Shown here one piece after another: positions 1 to 12,180 of a stretch of DNA of 64,000 bases. The position numbers and the translations under genes are program-made. The stretch comes from Aquila chrysaetos chrysaetos (taxonomy: Eukaryota > Chordata > Aves > Accipitriformes > Accipitridae): contig NC_044011.1 in NCBI RefSeq assembly GCF_900496995.4, forward strand, positions 17,206,041 to 17,270,040. The letters run 5' to 3'. The first letter of the stretch is position 1. Every line of letters starts with the position of its first letter. The notes under the pieces are model-generated. The model was not told the origin of the DNA, ran no database searches, and worked only from the letters and a program-made list of their open reading frames with translations.

Positions 1-1235
1 AGAAGTCTGGACACTGGAGGGGCTGTTGTGTCATGTCCTGTGAGGGAAGATACTATCATCAGGTAGCCAGGAGCCTCACGCCATTGTGAGCAGCAGCGTG
101 TTCTAACATGCATGATACCCCTGTGCACACACAGAACTACTACACTAGGATACAGTCCAGAGTCAAGTAGTATTGCAAACCCCAGGAATTACAAAATCAG
201 AAGTCAGACCCCTTCCCCAGTCCAATATTATCCTAATTATGGGACTGAAAAGCAAACAATGGCTTTCTGGGTCTTCTGGCATTCCAGCCATTGAAGGGTA
301 TACTTCAGTAGCATTTCTAACCTTGTCACTACACACATGGAAACTTACTTTTTTTTTTTTTCTTAATTTAATATATTTAATTTCTCAAAAGACTGCAGAA
401 CACTGGATTGCTATGAAAGCAGCACCTGTCAAGACTGGCATCGTAACTTTACAACTAACTTCATACAACACTGTCAACGTGGGACAACACTGCTCTGTGG
501 AGTGGTGGTATCATGACCTCTTCCTTGCCTGCTCCCAAGACCTGCATCAGGAAACAAACAATGCCCAGCAAATGGGAAACGGAGCAAAGATACACCACAG
601 CCCTTCCAGATCTAGGGAGAAAATGGTTGCATTTTCACAGGGCCGCACAATATTCTGAGAACAAATATAGATTGTTTATAGTAAGGGTCTTGCATTCAAG
701 GTATGGTAAAACCAATACTCTTGTTTAATCCCTTCAATGATTTTCCATTGGTATTTGTAACCCTTTGAAAATTTCACTTCTGTGCTCTTTGTACCCAAAT
801 AAAAATTTTAAGTCTTTTGCTGTTTTCTCCATTTATACTCCTTCAGAGTAACTGTGTGATTTATACTAACTCCTACTCCTACAAGTGTTTCTCTACAGAC
901 AGTAGGTTTGCCAAGTCCCATGATGTGGAACTGAAGTGGGCTATCTTTTAGAAAAACACTTACTTCTGAGTAGAACAAGAGGTGCATGCACAGGTACAGG
1001 GGAAAACGTTGCCCCAAAAACATCAGCCCTGGCAGCCAGCGTTACCAGATCAGCCGGTGGCATAAGGCACTACACATCCCGGCAGCTCTGGCCACACCAG
1101 GCTGCCTGGCAGCGGCAGATGATCTGGCATAACACACTCCAAACATGAAAAGAAGGTAAACATCTAACACCCATGAAATGCTTTAGCTCTTATCTAGTCT
1201 GATTAGATTAGGACTGGCATGTGTCAGCAGAGAAT
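1..1235. other. Upstream flank, no gene recognised
   Basis: This is AT-rich single-copy-looking DNA. Short open frames exist on both strands but none shows splice structure, domain content or recognisable protein similarity. A canonical AATAAA hexamer lies at 798-803 on the plus strand, but nothing upstream of it reads as coding, so I do not call a 3' end. A short T-tract sits near 349-361. Confidence 0.6.
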
Positions 1236-1470
1236 GAATGAGGGACGGGGACAAGGGGGAGGAGACGGTGGGGAGGCCCCTCCTAGCCCTTCCCACAGCC
1301 TGTGGTGCGCGACATGGCTGCCGCTCCCGGCAGGCACCGCGGCCCGTACCTCCGCGGGGCACGGGGCGCCACCAGGCCCGTCAGGCGGGCGGCCACAAGA
1401 TGGCGCTCGGCAGAGCAGCGCCGCGCCGCGGCCGCCTGCCCTGTCAGCTCCTGTAGCTGGCACGGCAGTT
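1236..1470. promoter_or_regulatory. Isolated CpG-rich patch with YY1-like motifs
   Basis: A sharp island of G+C and CpG (repeated GCGG, CCGCGG, GCGCGC) stands in otherwise AT-rich DNA about 13.7 kb upstream of the ARID1B start codon. It contains CAAGATGGCG near 1396-1405, a close match to the YY1 core AAGATGGCG, and a second weaker ACATGGCTGCC near 1313. YY1 sites of this type are usually found just downstream of transcription starts of CpG promoters. I infer a possible promoter of a noncoding RNA or an upstream ARID1B leader exon. The alternative is an orphan CpG patch with no transcript. The open frames here are on both strands and have no recognisable product. Confidence 0.4.
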
Positions 1471-1513
1471 GTTTCGGTTAATTTGTTGTTTTTATAAAGT
1501 GTTCTGGGCTCGT

Positions 1514-1522
1514 TATAAATAG
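1514..1522 (+). promoter_or_regulatory. TATA-box-like TATAAATAG
   Basis: An exact TATAAATAG lies about 45 bases downstream of the CpG-rich patch. It would fit a plus-strand start near 1545. AT-rich DNA yields such motifs by chance, so only its proximity to the CpG patch makes it worth noting. Confidence 0.25.
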
Positions 1523-4059
1523 CACTAGATCCAGGGCAGTCGTATTGCGCTGGATTGAATGAATTTAAAGATGCATGCTTATTTACTTAGGATTTAACTT
1601 AGGATTCCATATAAATACTTCTTCACATATTAAGTGTATTATGACAGTCTGGGACCTATGTTGTCCACACTCCCAAAGTCTTTGTGTTAAAATGACGTTT
1701 TTTGCGGAGCAAATTTGCAACACATGAGCCTAAGTGATACTTGAATTCACTGTTTCAGCCACGGTGGCTTTTTAATCTCCCTCTCGTATGCCAGCAAAAG
1801 CAAACGCAGCTCTAGGTGAGCGGCGGTTTCACATCTAAAAGAGACTCTTGCAAATGCCCCAGAACCTGTTCCCAGCCCCGGTGCCTCGGCGAGGGGCTGC
1901 GTAGTGCTTGCTGTCCAAGCCGGAGGCTGCCTGCCTGAGGAGTCGCCTGGTGCAGCCCTGCCAGGCATCTCCCGCTTTCATGCCAAAGCTTTGGCCCTGC
2001 CTGAGGCACACTGGAGCTCACGCTGGGCCCTTGAATGACCTCCGGCTCAGGGTGGGCTGTTGGTGCACACCTTGTCCCGCTCTCATCTGTGCTGGCCAAG
2101 CCGAGCCGAGCCAAGCCAAGCGGCATCTCCCTTCCCTGGGCTGGGTGAAGAAGGTCAGTGGCAGGCAGCAGCACCGAACACAACCAGCTGCAGGCCTCCA
2201 TCACCACCACGGCTGGCTCCACACCAGCCTCTCCATGGGAGCGAATTAGGATATGTGCTGCTCCTGCCTCCACTGGCAGCTCAGCCCTTCGCCCTGCCTG
2301 TGTGGGCCCAAATCCCCCGGAAAGGGCAAGCGAGAACATGCAGTGACTGAAGTGAAGAGAGCTATTCACCATTCCCCAGGCTCCTGTTCCTGGCTGTGTT
2401 CATCTCCTTGGGGTGCTCATGTGGTTTTGAACACCTCGTGGAGAGGAACAGGCCACTTCAGTCTTCTCTGAGCCTCCCGTGTGCCAGTGCCGTCCTTTCC
2501 AAGGCGCGAAACGCAACCTTGGAGCAGAGGTTGTAATCTTTTTTTCCATTCCTCTGCTTCTCCCAGCCTCTAGCTGTGCCTGCCCTGAGGTGTGCCTGCA
2601 CCCCTCGCAGATCCCTCATCTTCCCGCCTCACTGCCAGTCCTCCATGTTTTCCCAGGGGAGGAGTGAAAGGAAGCACCACACAGTCCTGTGTGGGATGTC
2701 TGCGCACGCGTGTGAGACTAGCAGCTGCTGCAGCGGGGGTCAGAGCGAACGGGAGTGCTGGTGGGATGGGTGAAGGAAGAGTCAGAGCCGCGATGCTGGA
2801 AACGAGAACAAAAGCCCTGTGGTGGGTGAGCGCTGTGAACAGCACTGCGAGGCACGAATGGCACAACAGTGCAAGAGGGAGAGAGACAAGAAGCAGTCGG
2901 AGCAGCCAGGGCACTTTGCTTCCCCCAAACCCTCACCCCTAGCTCCCCACATGCACTCACTTGAAAACGCAATCCCAACAATGGTTTCCACAATCGCCTC
3001 CAAATTGTTTCTGAATGCCCTGATGTTCAGCCTATGAGTCCTGTTCCTCAGTGAGCAGAAGGGCTGAGGTGTGAGTGGTACAGATGCAGTGAAAGCTCTA
3101 CCATGCAGCCAGTCGCCATTTTGACCAGAAGAAACATTACTAAAGCTGCAGAAGCAGTGAAGGACAAAAGCTGCACCGGAGTACTGGAAGGCTTCAAGAA
3201 GTTTGGGGGGCATGGGGGAGAAGTTTGGACATGGAATACTGCAAAACTTTATTAAGGTGGAGTAAAGGTTGATTAGTGGTCATGCCCTTCCAAAATATGC
3301 AGCACCTAGACATGAACTGTGAAAAGCAAGAATTGCACTATTGAGCACCAACTCAGTGGAGACTGCATCTGCCAGGCTGATGCTAAAGCCGTGCACACCC
3401 ATGTCCTAGGAACTCCCTGGAAATGGAGGCCGAAAGCACTGCTGAATAAAGAGTAACACCCACACTTCGCACAGGCAAGGCTTGAGAGTGGGTCACACGG
3501 TCTGATCAGGGCTGGCCCATCTGGCCTATGTTTACAGACCAAAGTAGTGATATTCCCTCCTCGTTCCCTGCTCCTGGATGGAGTGCTAACTGTTACCACC
3601 CTTCACCCTTTCCCCTAGGGTCCTTTTCTGAGAGCTAGTTTACACCACAGAGAATTTTCCAGTATAGCTGTAATTACTAAAACCATGGGGTCAGTGCAAT
3701 TTATTCCAGTGTCATTTTTGCCAGTATTGTTAAACCTTTGCTTCAAATGACAGAAACGGTTTTAGAAAAAGAAATTTTTCATTACTCACTGTTTATTCCA
3801 CCTTCGTTCAGCCTGATCTTTTCACACTCCTCCCTGACAAAACTATTTGGCCAACAGATTTAGCCTGGACTTCTCCTGAAACTCTCCCTGCACTCTCCCC
3901 TTATTAAATGCTGTCATACATGGTACCACAAAGCTGACGGTTGCCAGGGCCAGTTGCATGCCCTTTCTCCGGCAGCACCAACAAAATTGATTGGTTTAGG
4001 AATCATTCAGGGGAGTGCTTTGCTGTGAATACTAAAATCCTAAGCAGTTTAGTGTGGAT
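1523..4059. other. Upstream flank, moderately GC-rich to 3.2 kb, no gene
   Basis: From about 1850 to 3200 the base composition is richer in G+C than the surroundings, and open frames of 60-190 codons overlap on both strands. They are low-information frames with no family signature. A small direct repetition of GCCGAGCC/GCCAAGCC lies at 2095-2122. From 3200 to 4059 nothing stands out. Confidence 0.5.
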
Positions 4060-4262
4060 GTATCTGTACTAACAAAATAGTATTTTCTGCTAGTAGAATA
4101 AAACCGTCTCCCACCACTGGCATAAAATATTATTGGTAAAAATACAGTTTTACTGGTACAACTGCGTCTCTACCTGAGGCTTCTGTTGACACAGCTATGC
4201 CTGTCAGGGCTGGCATCTCTTTACAGCTATGCTAGTAGATGTCAGTCGTGTAAATGTGATCT
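4060..4262. repeat. Degenerate MITE fragment of sauropsid type
   Basis: The segment contains phrases typical of a palindromic nonautonomous DNA transposon common in turtles and crocodilians, such as GGTACAACTGCGTCT followed by GGCTTCTGTTGACACAGCTATG-like sequence around 4155-4200. It resembles the better-preserved element at 32646-32890. Termini and target-site duplication are not resolvable, so the boundaries are approximate. Confidence 0.4.
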
Positions 4263-4448
4263 TGGTCTCTCAGAACACACGTTCACCTCTTTTCAGCTCA
4301 CAGTGACAACTCCATCCCACAACTGCATTCAGTACAGTTACTCTTAAGACAGTAAATGCAAATGAAGATGCAAATACATGTTGTAATTCAAATCAGTGAA
4401 ACAACATCCTATTCTGCCGTTCCTTCCTTACAGCTACTTAATGCAGAT

Positions 4449-4640
4449 TCATAAAATTTAAGGTCAGAAGATACCTTTAGGTCATACAACCTGAAGTATA
4501 ACACAGGTCAAGCAATTTTATGTAATTAACCCTCATGATTCACAGATGAGCAAGCACCTTCTAGAACCCATTTTTAAGTCAAAGATACCAAGTGAAGAAG
4601 TCACCATTTTCCTTACTAGCTTATAACTTTTGCCTCACAT
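4449..4640 (-). repeat. CR1 LINE 3' end, antisense, diverged
   Basis: The order of motifs matches the reverse complement of the 3' end of sauropsid CR1: TTCATAAAATTTAAGG, then AGAAGATACC, then GGTCATACAACCTGA and TATAACACAGG, ending near a degenerate AAGTGAAGAAGTCACC. Reading starts with the terminal TCATAGATTTTAAGG-like end, so the element lies on the minus strand. Identity to the consensus I remember is moderate, indicating an old insertion. There is no remaining reverse-transcriptase frame. Confidence 0.65.
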
Positions 4641-7600
4641 TACTGAATCCAGAGCCATAATAAGACGTTTTGACCCCTGTGACGCCCTCTTCTGTGCGAG
4701 TACCTCTCCTTGGAGTTCCTCCTCTCTCTGATCCTTTCCTTGATCATTCTTTGACTCCTTCTAGCTGCATTCTTCAAGGTAACACTGTAATCCATTTTCC
4801 AGCAGCAGACCTGCCATCACCCTTCCAGCGCAGCATAAACCATCAGGTTGATGCACTAAGACGTATCCCCCCCCACCTTCTGGTGTCCTCTGCCGGGAGC
4901 GGGAGAACACCCTTGTGACAGAATCGTACTCAGTGGGTACTGTCAGCTCTGTGAGCAGGGTTGAAATACCATCAGCTGGGTGGTGTATTTTTTTATTTTA
5001 TCTTTTTTGGCGGCCAAGTGTTTATACTGCACTGATCTCCATGCTCTGCAAAGGTAAAAAGCATGCCTGGGCAATAACAACTCTGCATTTGTTAGGTCTG
5101 GGGATATTTCACATATAGAAATCTTAGTAAGTTTATTCCAAAATACAGAGAGTAAGGATTTTGACTGATGTATAGTTGTAGGTACAAAGGTACACTTCTT
5201 ATTAAATTCATATTATTAAAGCCCTTACAAGAGAATCAGCCAAGCAGAAGATGACAAGCTTAAAAGAGATACCATTGTGATTACAGAAAGACAAGAAAAA
5301 CAAACAAAATTCCTCCTTGCTTTCATTCTTTCTATCCCATAAAGTGTTTAGGAGTAGCTGGGTTTAACTATTCCTACCTGCACTGAAGTAATCAATAAAG
5401 GAACACCTTGTATAGAGAAGTGAGCATTTTCTGCAGTTATAGCTAAACAGAACAGATTTGAACAAATTCCTAAAGATCCACTTTCATTATTAAAGAAGAG
5501 TCTGAATTTTTAGCTCTGCAAATAACCAGCTGAATAGCCTGTAACTCGATTTTTATTAACATCCAGTTGTCTGTCACATACCTCAAAGTCCAAGTGTCCC
5601 TATGTATAGTGTTCCTGAGTACTTGACATCAGACAGCTGGCAATTTTCTCAATATGATGTATAACAAGTGACTTTATTGGGGTAATTTAGGACAGACCCT
5701 GTAGAACATGTAAAAGAGTTCTTGGCTGGGAGCTGTTTCTCCAAATCTATCTGAGAAATGGCTTGCAATCTTACTCATCTTCACAGGTGTTTGATGCCAT
5801 TGATTTACAATTTTATATTGCAATTCTAACAGGTTAGCTGAAATAGAGCATACACGTATGAAGGACATTATTGAGTCCAATATCTCCAGCTCAAGAGAAT
5901 GAGATAGTTCCCTTTCCCATTTAATCATAAATGTTTCTTTAGTGGGCAATAAAGAAAAAGCAATGGCTTTATACAATCACCCCACAATGTTCTGAGATTC
6001 ATTGCTAAGGAATAAGATTTGCTCAGATAAAAAGGATTCTCTAATACAAGTAGATTTAGCATCAGACTGAATAAAGGAACTCCTGAACTGGAAGTAAAGA
6101 AGCAAAAAGGGAAGTCTAGCATGTTCCACCTTTGTTGTATTTCTAAGTGAAACATGAATTTGGTTTTACTGAAGGGTTGAGATAAATATTCCAAATAATT
6201 GAAATCAGTTGTTTCTGCAGTCTTTCAAGAAAATAGGAGCAAAATACACAATATACTTATGAAAAGAGGCAGATTACTTTTAAAGCTGGTATGGACATCA
6301 CCCCAGGAACAGAGAACTTGGGTTCGGGTCTGGTCCATAAAAACTGCAGTTTTCACACCTGCCAACTCATGATCCCTCTATTTTCAAAACCTACCTAGAA
6401 AGTCAGTTCCCCTTAGCTGAGTAATGAGCTGGATTTATACATCTGTAACAGAACCCACCATACTCAAGAGGCTTGCATACTGCTTTTAATGATTCCCTTT
6501 CCTGCCCAAGTAAAGTTAGTAATAAGTCTTTTTAAACAGGATGAAGCAATGAATGAGGTGAAGTTCACAATAGTAAACTTCAAAACAGACATAAAATAGA
6601 GACCACCTAATTAATTTATACTGAACCAACCTAATTAATCAGCAGTGCTCTTCAAATACATGACTACATTGAGCTGTGCAAATAAGATCCCTGTATAAAA
6701 ATTATATGTACTGAAATTAAATCGGCAAAGTGTTTAGTACTGGCCTCACTTTGCTCCTGCTGAACTTTAATTCTCCTGTCACAAGGTACTTTGAAAATTC
6801 CCATTCAGTGGGACCAGCCCTTCAGTGAAGAGCAACAAGGACAAGATGATTTTGTTGATTTTACATTTTGTGGCCTTTCCTAGAACGAGTGCAGTCCCTG
6901 ATTTCTAGCTGGTGAGAATCACCATGGATAGCGGTTCCCAAATTAGGTTCATTTCTTCTTTGACATATGCATAGTAAGTTTACACCCAGCACAGAATGGT
7001 GTGGCAATTTAAATTTAAATGTGGTTAAATGAAAACCACATTTGTCCAATCCTCTGGATGAGAAGACAACAGCTGTAACACGGCAAAAAGATATGCACAC
7101 ATTTCATTTTTTTATGAAGTCTGCTGAAAAGACAAGATCAAGATTAGAAAAATCTTAACAGTATTTGTATATTACTTTTTAAAAAAGAGAGAACCTGGTA
7201 TTTTTCTGTTCACTTACAATTTTCCTAAAATCCACCAAGAGAGATTAAATATTAGGGATGGTCTGTTTGGAATGAAAAACAAATAGCAAAAAATTAATTA
7301 GCGTACAAAGCAAGCCTATTGTCAGTCCCTGAGTCTTTGCTGCCTCTGACTATAGCATCTGGATTTGTTAATGCAGATGACTCACATTGTTAAGTCTTTG
7401 TTAAATAACTAGATGATATTTTGGATTAATAAAATGGTCATTCTAATTTTAATAACATTTCTTTTTAAATTTAAGCAAGAAGAAACAGATGTTTTAAACA
7501 GACCAATCCTCACCACATGGTAGCCGCTCAAGTCTGTCACTGAGTTTCATGGCTTAACAGGAGCAAGGACTACGTGAATTAGTAAGCGTTTCCAGGATCA

Positions 7601-9117
7601 GGCCCTAGACTAGTAATATACTGAGATTTTTTTAGAGCTGTATATCTTGAAGTAGTTTACATCCAGGATATAAAAAAACCCTTCTCTTAGGTTAGTTTAG
7701 CTCTTAGCTTAGCTGAAGCAGGGAGCCAGCCATGGGGGATGCTTTTCTTGAGAAATACTTTGCCCTTGTAACGAGGATTTGATTGTGGCTTTGACAATCA
7801 GACATGTCGTGGCAGAGAGGATGTGAAAGTGAAGCACCCAAATGGCAGTTGGTGGGGACGTCCTGTTTGCTGAGGACAGGAGCAAGCTCAACACGTCCGT
7901 GGGGACCGTGTGTGTAACCGACAGCTACTGCACCCCTCAGGAGAGCAGCCGCCTCCTGTGCCAGCTACCTGGGAACAAAGCCATGGCTGCCCCTTCTCCA
8001 GATGGTGTGTGGAGCATCTTCATCCAAGTCAACCTCTCCCTGAAAATCTAGAGATCGCAGGCATTTCAGCTGCCTCCTCACACACTTAGGCAAGAATCGC
8101 TAGCTCACTTTCGCAGCTTAGAGGCTCCGTTGAGCCACTGTATGAGCAAAGAGGATGGACCAGCAGTCGTAATACAAGCCTGGGACCCTGGAGACGTACA
8201 TACAGTTCAGCATATGCTTCACAAGTGTACATCCCCACGATGCAGTAATAGTAAAATGAATAAAAAATGGTAAACCCTATACCCTGGAGCTTTTACTACT
8301 CTAGGTCAGACATCAAAAGAAAAAAGGATGAACTGTCTTCACTGACATGTAACTGTCTCTACATCACCATGACCAAAATCTAGGGCCTAAATGGATGGAC
8401 TCGCTCAGTACATAAGAAGTTGTACTTATTGAAGAGGTTACTGCCACCTACCAGTTGTTTATTGTCCCTCTGCTGGAGTCCGCTCTCTCCTCAGATCTGT
8501 TGGCTCACTTTATCCTAATCTTATTTAGGCAAATGGGTCTGAGCTAATGCAGATAGTTTCAATAGTAAGTCTGGTAACCTGGCTCATTTAATCTGAAAAG
8601 GGTTGGGGAACACACATACAAGCAACTGTACCAGCAGATGTTAGGAGCATTAATACCTGGCAGGGGTGATGCTGACAAAAAATGGAGATGGTAACTTTTT
8701 TCACTGGCTCAGCTGGGCTTTGGAGGTGAGCACCTGTTTATCATCTTAGGACATACGTTTCTTTTGGCAGTAGTGCTGGCTAAACAGGTCATACTCATCT
8801 CCCCCTACCTCCAAATCTCCTCTTCAGTCAAACAGTAAGAAGTGGGTAACGGCCTCGTGTGCTCTGCCCCTTCTCTTCCCCCTTCCTGTTATGCCAGCAC
8901 TACTGGTCGGGCCGTTGGGTGAGTCAGTGCAAGGATCTGGATAAAAATATGTTTTCTTTCTCCCCCCTCCTTGGGTTACTGGCACACCATGCAGCTGCGC
9001 AGACCATTGCATCAGCACCCCCAAGGTCCATGCCAGGTGGTTATGGCAGTCACCTGGAGCTGCTGGAGCTGGCATTGCAGCTGAAAAGAAATGTTCATGC
9101 AGCCACGGCATTCCTCC
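4641..9117. other. Upstream flank, no gene recognised
   Basis: AT-rich sequence with scattered chance frames. A perfect 10-bp hairpin with a 7-base loop occupies 7017-7043 (AAATGTGGTT against AACCACATTT). A C-run lies near 4868-4875. I see no splice-bounded open segment, RNA gene or complete mobile element. Confidence 0.55.
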
Positions 9118-9155
9118 CTTGTGCCTCATTTCCTTGACAGTGAAGTGGGAGTAAC
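9118..9155 (-). repeat. MIR/L2-like fragment
   Basis: GTGCCTCATTTCC followed by GTGAAGTGGGAGTAA matches the well-known reverse-strand MIR/L2 phrase (CCTCAGTTTCC...TAAAATGGGGATAA). The fragment is short and the assignment rests on this motif only. Confidence 0.4.
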
Positions 9156-10630
9156 TGGACTTTTCAGTTTACAGGAGTCCTTAAAGGATAAATATATCAA
9201 AGCAACAGCTCTCAGACTAGGAAGTTGCCCCCTTGGGAAAGCACAGCATGTACCAGGTTGGGATGGAGAAGGCTCAGGAAAATTTCATCTGGCCTCTCCC
9301 ACCTCTCTCCTCCCTCATCCTCTTCCAGCCTTTGCAGTTCCTCCCTGTCTTCCCTGAGAGCATTCACTCTGTGTCCCCTACGCAGAGGGACCGAAGGAAA
9401 TTGGCACTGGGGTGAACTTTGTTGGAACTTGGAGGGTAGGATTCATTTGGAGAAAAAGCAACAGTATGAGTGATACTTAGGAGTGATGCAGTATGACTAT
9501 ACCTTAGGAGGCTAAAGCAGCTGCAAGAATTTGGGGTTACCCAGAGAGCGAATGTGCATGTACGTGTAAAAGGGTGGGGAATGAAGATAAGGTGGGGGAA
9601 GGAGGGAATTACAAACTATTACAGCAAAGGAGAAAGGTGGGGCTCTGGCTAAAAGATTCAGAGCTGCTGTATTAGAGATTGTGAATGGTCAAATACTACA
9701 GAAATGGGTCAGAAATAGAGTACATCAGGCAAAATCGTAATTTTGTCACTCTTGCAAATATTCAGAATTGCATATACATTGTAGTCGTAGAAAAGAAATT
9801 CAGTTTGCAAAGGAAAAATATTATGCCACCTCCTATTAAAATCCATGCATTTCTGGCTGTACATAAAAATATCCTACAGGCAAATTACTTTTCTTGGTGA
9901 AGACATGGAGGCCACAATAATCTGTTCCTAGAAACAGCAGTTGATAAATACTGCAGGCTATAGGTAATATTTGCATTGTGATATATAAAATGTGTAACTA
10001 TACTGTGGAAAAAGTTTAGGAAAGAAAGCTAGGGCTTTTTTTCTCTTGGAAGATCCAGCGTGTTTACAGCTGAAGTACTCATCTCATTTATTTTATGAGT
10101 GTGAAAGCTGTGTAGTGTCAGTTTGACTGTTTCTTCGATGTATCAGTCAACCCTGCATGCTACAACTGACGATAGAAAGGACCTCCAACCAACGTGTAGC
10201 TAACAGCAAATATTTCTTTTGGTTTCCCATGTGTCCCTTGCACACCAGCAAAGAAAAGACTTGTAACAGGCAGGAGAATGGGAAAGAAACATTGGCAGAG
10301 AACTCTATGATTACTGGTGTACTGAACCTCATTTAAGTTTTCTAATTTATAAATGAACAGGACCATAAATTTTTAATTCAAAGGAAGGCTGGCCTTTTCC
10401 TAAATTTCTCAAAAATGCAATGATGTTCTCAAACAACGACATAGAATCCAGAAATATTAGTGTAATTCATTTTAAAGGCTCAGATTTCACCAGTGGGTAA
10501 ACCCAGAAATCAACAACCCCTACTATTACTGCCAAGTGGAAGATTTTGTTTTGATTTAGAAAATTGGTTGGGCTGCTATCTCACTAAAGTACAGACTCAA
10601 GGGCTGTTTTTCCGAGAGGCCTCAGTCCAC
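9156..10630. other. Upstream flank, no gene recognised
   Basis: Noncoding-looking DNA without splice-bounded open frames. Purine-rich stretches occur at 9540-9660. Nothing else is supported. Confidence 0.5.
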
Positions 10631-10690
10631 AGAAGCACTTAATCAGGGCTTAACTTTAAGGAAGTGAGTGATCTTATTGACTTCAATGGA
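10631..10690. repeat. Half of a palindromic amniote MITE
   Basis: AGAAGCACTTAATCAGGGC, TTAACTTTAAG, AAGTGAGTGATC and ATTGACTTCAATGG occur in this order. This matches one arm and the centre of a palindromic DNA transposon widespread in turtles, crocodilians and, as worn copies, birds. The second arm (to about 10755) is too degraded to align by eye. The central ATTGACTTCAAT is the most diagnostic part. Confidence 0.5.
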
Positions 10691-11929
10691 TGATTCGCAT
10701 TTGTAAAATCGAGGTATTCAAACATTCTATTCAAGTGGTCTAAATCCAGCAAGGAAAAAAATTGCTAATGTTGCATTTCCATAATAAAATCGTGTATGAC
10801 ATTCTTGAGATGGAGATGGTGATGTTTTGAAGTCCTTTTGTTTACACATTGCCAGAAGAAATTGATTAAATTGCCCAGGATTAGTGGCTGCTAAAGAATG
10901 GATTTTAATTAAATGGTAGAATGTGTTGCTCTCTACATGTTTTAGGCCACAGTCTGGTGGCATAAACCGTGTTTTTTCGAAGTTCATTATGACCACTTAA
11001 AATAAAATTATTACACTTACCTACAGGCTTTACACCTGACAGATTCTGGCTTATCAGCTGGATATCTACTGCAACAGTTTACATATTACATTTGTGACTG
11101 AAATGTAAATATTATGTAATAAAGAAAACACTACTATGTTATATTTATATGTTGACTGCATAAGGGTTCTTTTAAAAGCAAAATCCCATTACTATCGCTC
11201 CAAATACCAAGCTAAAGCATAAAGCTAAAGCTCTGAGCTGGCTGCTTACTTTTCTGTGATCTGATTTATGCCTTATTGAAATCAATTAAAAGATTTGCAC
11301 TGGCTTCAGAATGATTTCGATTGGATGTTTAACTAGTAAAACAAGTGATAATTTAATAAAAGCCCACATACTTCTCTTTTTTCCTCATTAAATCTAATGC
11401 CAATCTAAAAGAAGGAAATTGAGAATTACAGTGAATTTGACAACTGTTTCATCGAACTGCACAGTGGATTTAAACATAAAGCACAACAAGAACCCAACAA
11501 AAAGGGTTTTTTTGTACACAAGGATTTTTCAGACTCTTGTGGGTACCCAAGTCAGATGCAACAGGCTCTTGAACCTCTGACTGGATTTTTACTTCACAAA
11601 AAAATTTAAAGATTTCTCCCAATACCTGTAAAATAACACCTCGGAGCTATTACAATATTGGTTTGCTTTCTGTCTCTCTCTTTAGAGTTACTCTTTGTGT
11701 GATTTAAAAGCTACTGCTCTGACCAAACGGAAGGATGGCTGCTGTACTGCTGGGAGAGGCACCTCACTTCCATGGGATCGAGCTACAGATGAGCAGCCTA
11801 GGGTGTCTGTACGGACGTCGTAGCCAATGGAATAAACAAATTACTAACAATAAGTTTAGAAAATGGTGTTGTTTGTCCTGGAAAGGGATCCCAGAGCACC
11901 AGAGTTTATAATTTATCCAAAAAAAATCA
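10691..11929. other. Upstream flank, no gene recognised
   Basis: AT-rich DNA with no supported gene. A pyrimidine stretch with CTCTCTCTTTAG at about 11672-11686 resembles an acceptor but no open exon with a donor follows convincingly. Confidence 0.5.
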
Positions 11930-12180
11930 AGAGAAAGAAACCATGCTTGGACAACATTGGTTTATAGAAAATAATTAAATTGAAGAAACAATGCAAATGG
12001 AAGTAAAGTTGAAACTGCGCACTTGCGATATCAAATATCAATGCAATCATTTTGCAGCAGATAATATGCATGGCAATTAGAGCTTTTTTACATTATATTA
12101 TAATAAATTCATAATTCATGCATACAATGAGAGCTTTTGGAAAGGAGCGTTTGAATTTAACAAACACTACCACTCATCAT
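11930..12180. promoter_or_regulatory. Candidate conserved noncoding element upstream of ARID1B
   Basis: A non-repetitive AT-rich block with dense developmental transcription-factor cores: TAATTA at 11972-11977, the POU octamer ATGCAAAT at 11991-11998, and CAATTAG plus several ATTCAT/ATGCAT motifs at 12060-12125. It lacks simple-sequence decay and reads like vertebrate conserved noncoding DNA. Conservation itself cannot be seen from one sequence, so this is an inference. Confidence 0.3.

Noticed and set aside
798..803. AATAAA as the polyadenylation signal of an upstream gene
   Set aside because: No coding or 3' UTR-like sequence is seen before it, and the hexamer is common in AT-rich DNA.
2090..3213. 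Overlapping frames in the GC-richer upstream flank as a possible gene
   Set aside because: Open on both strands in several registers with no consistent splice sites, codon pattern or known protein.
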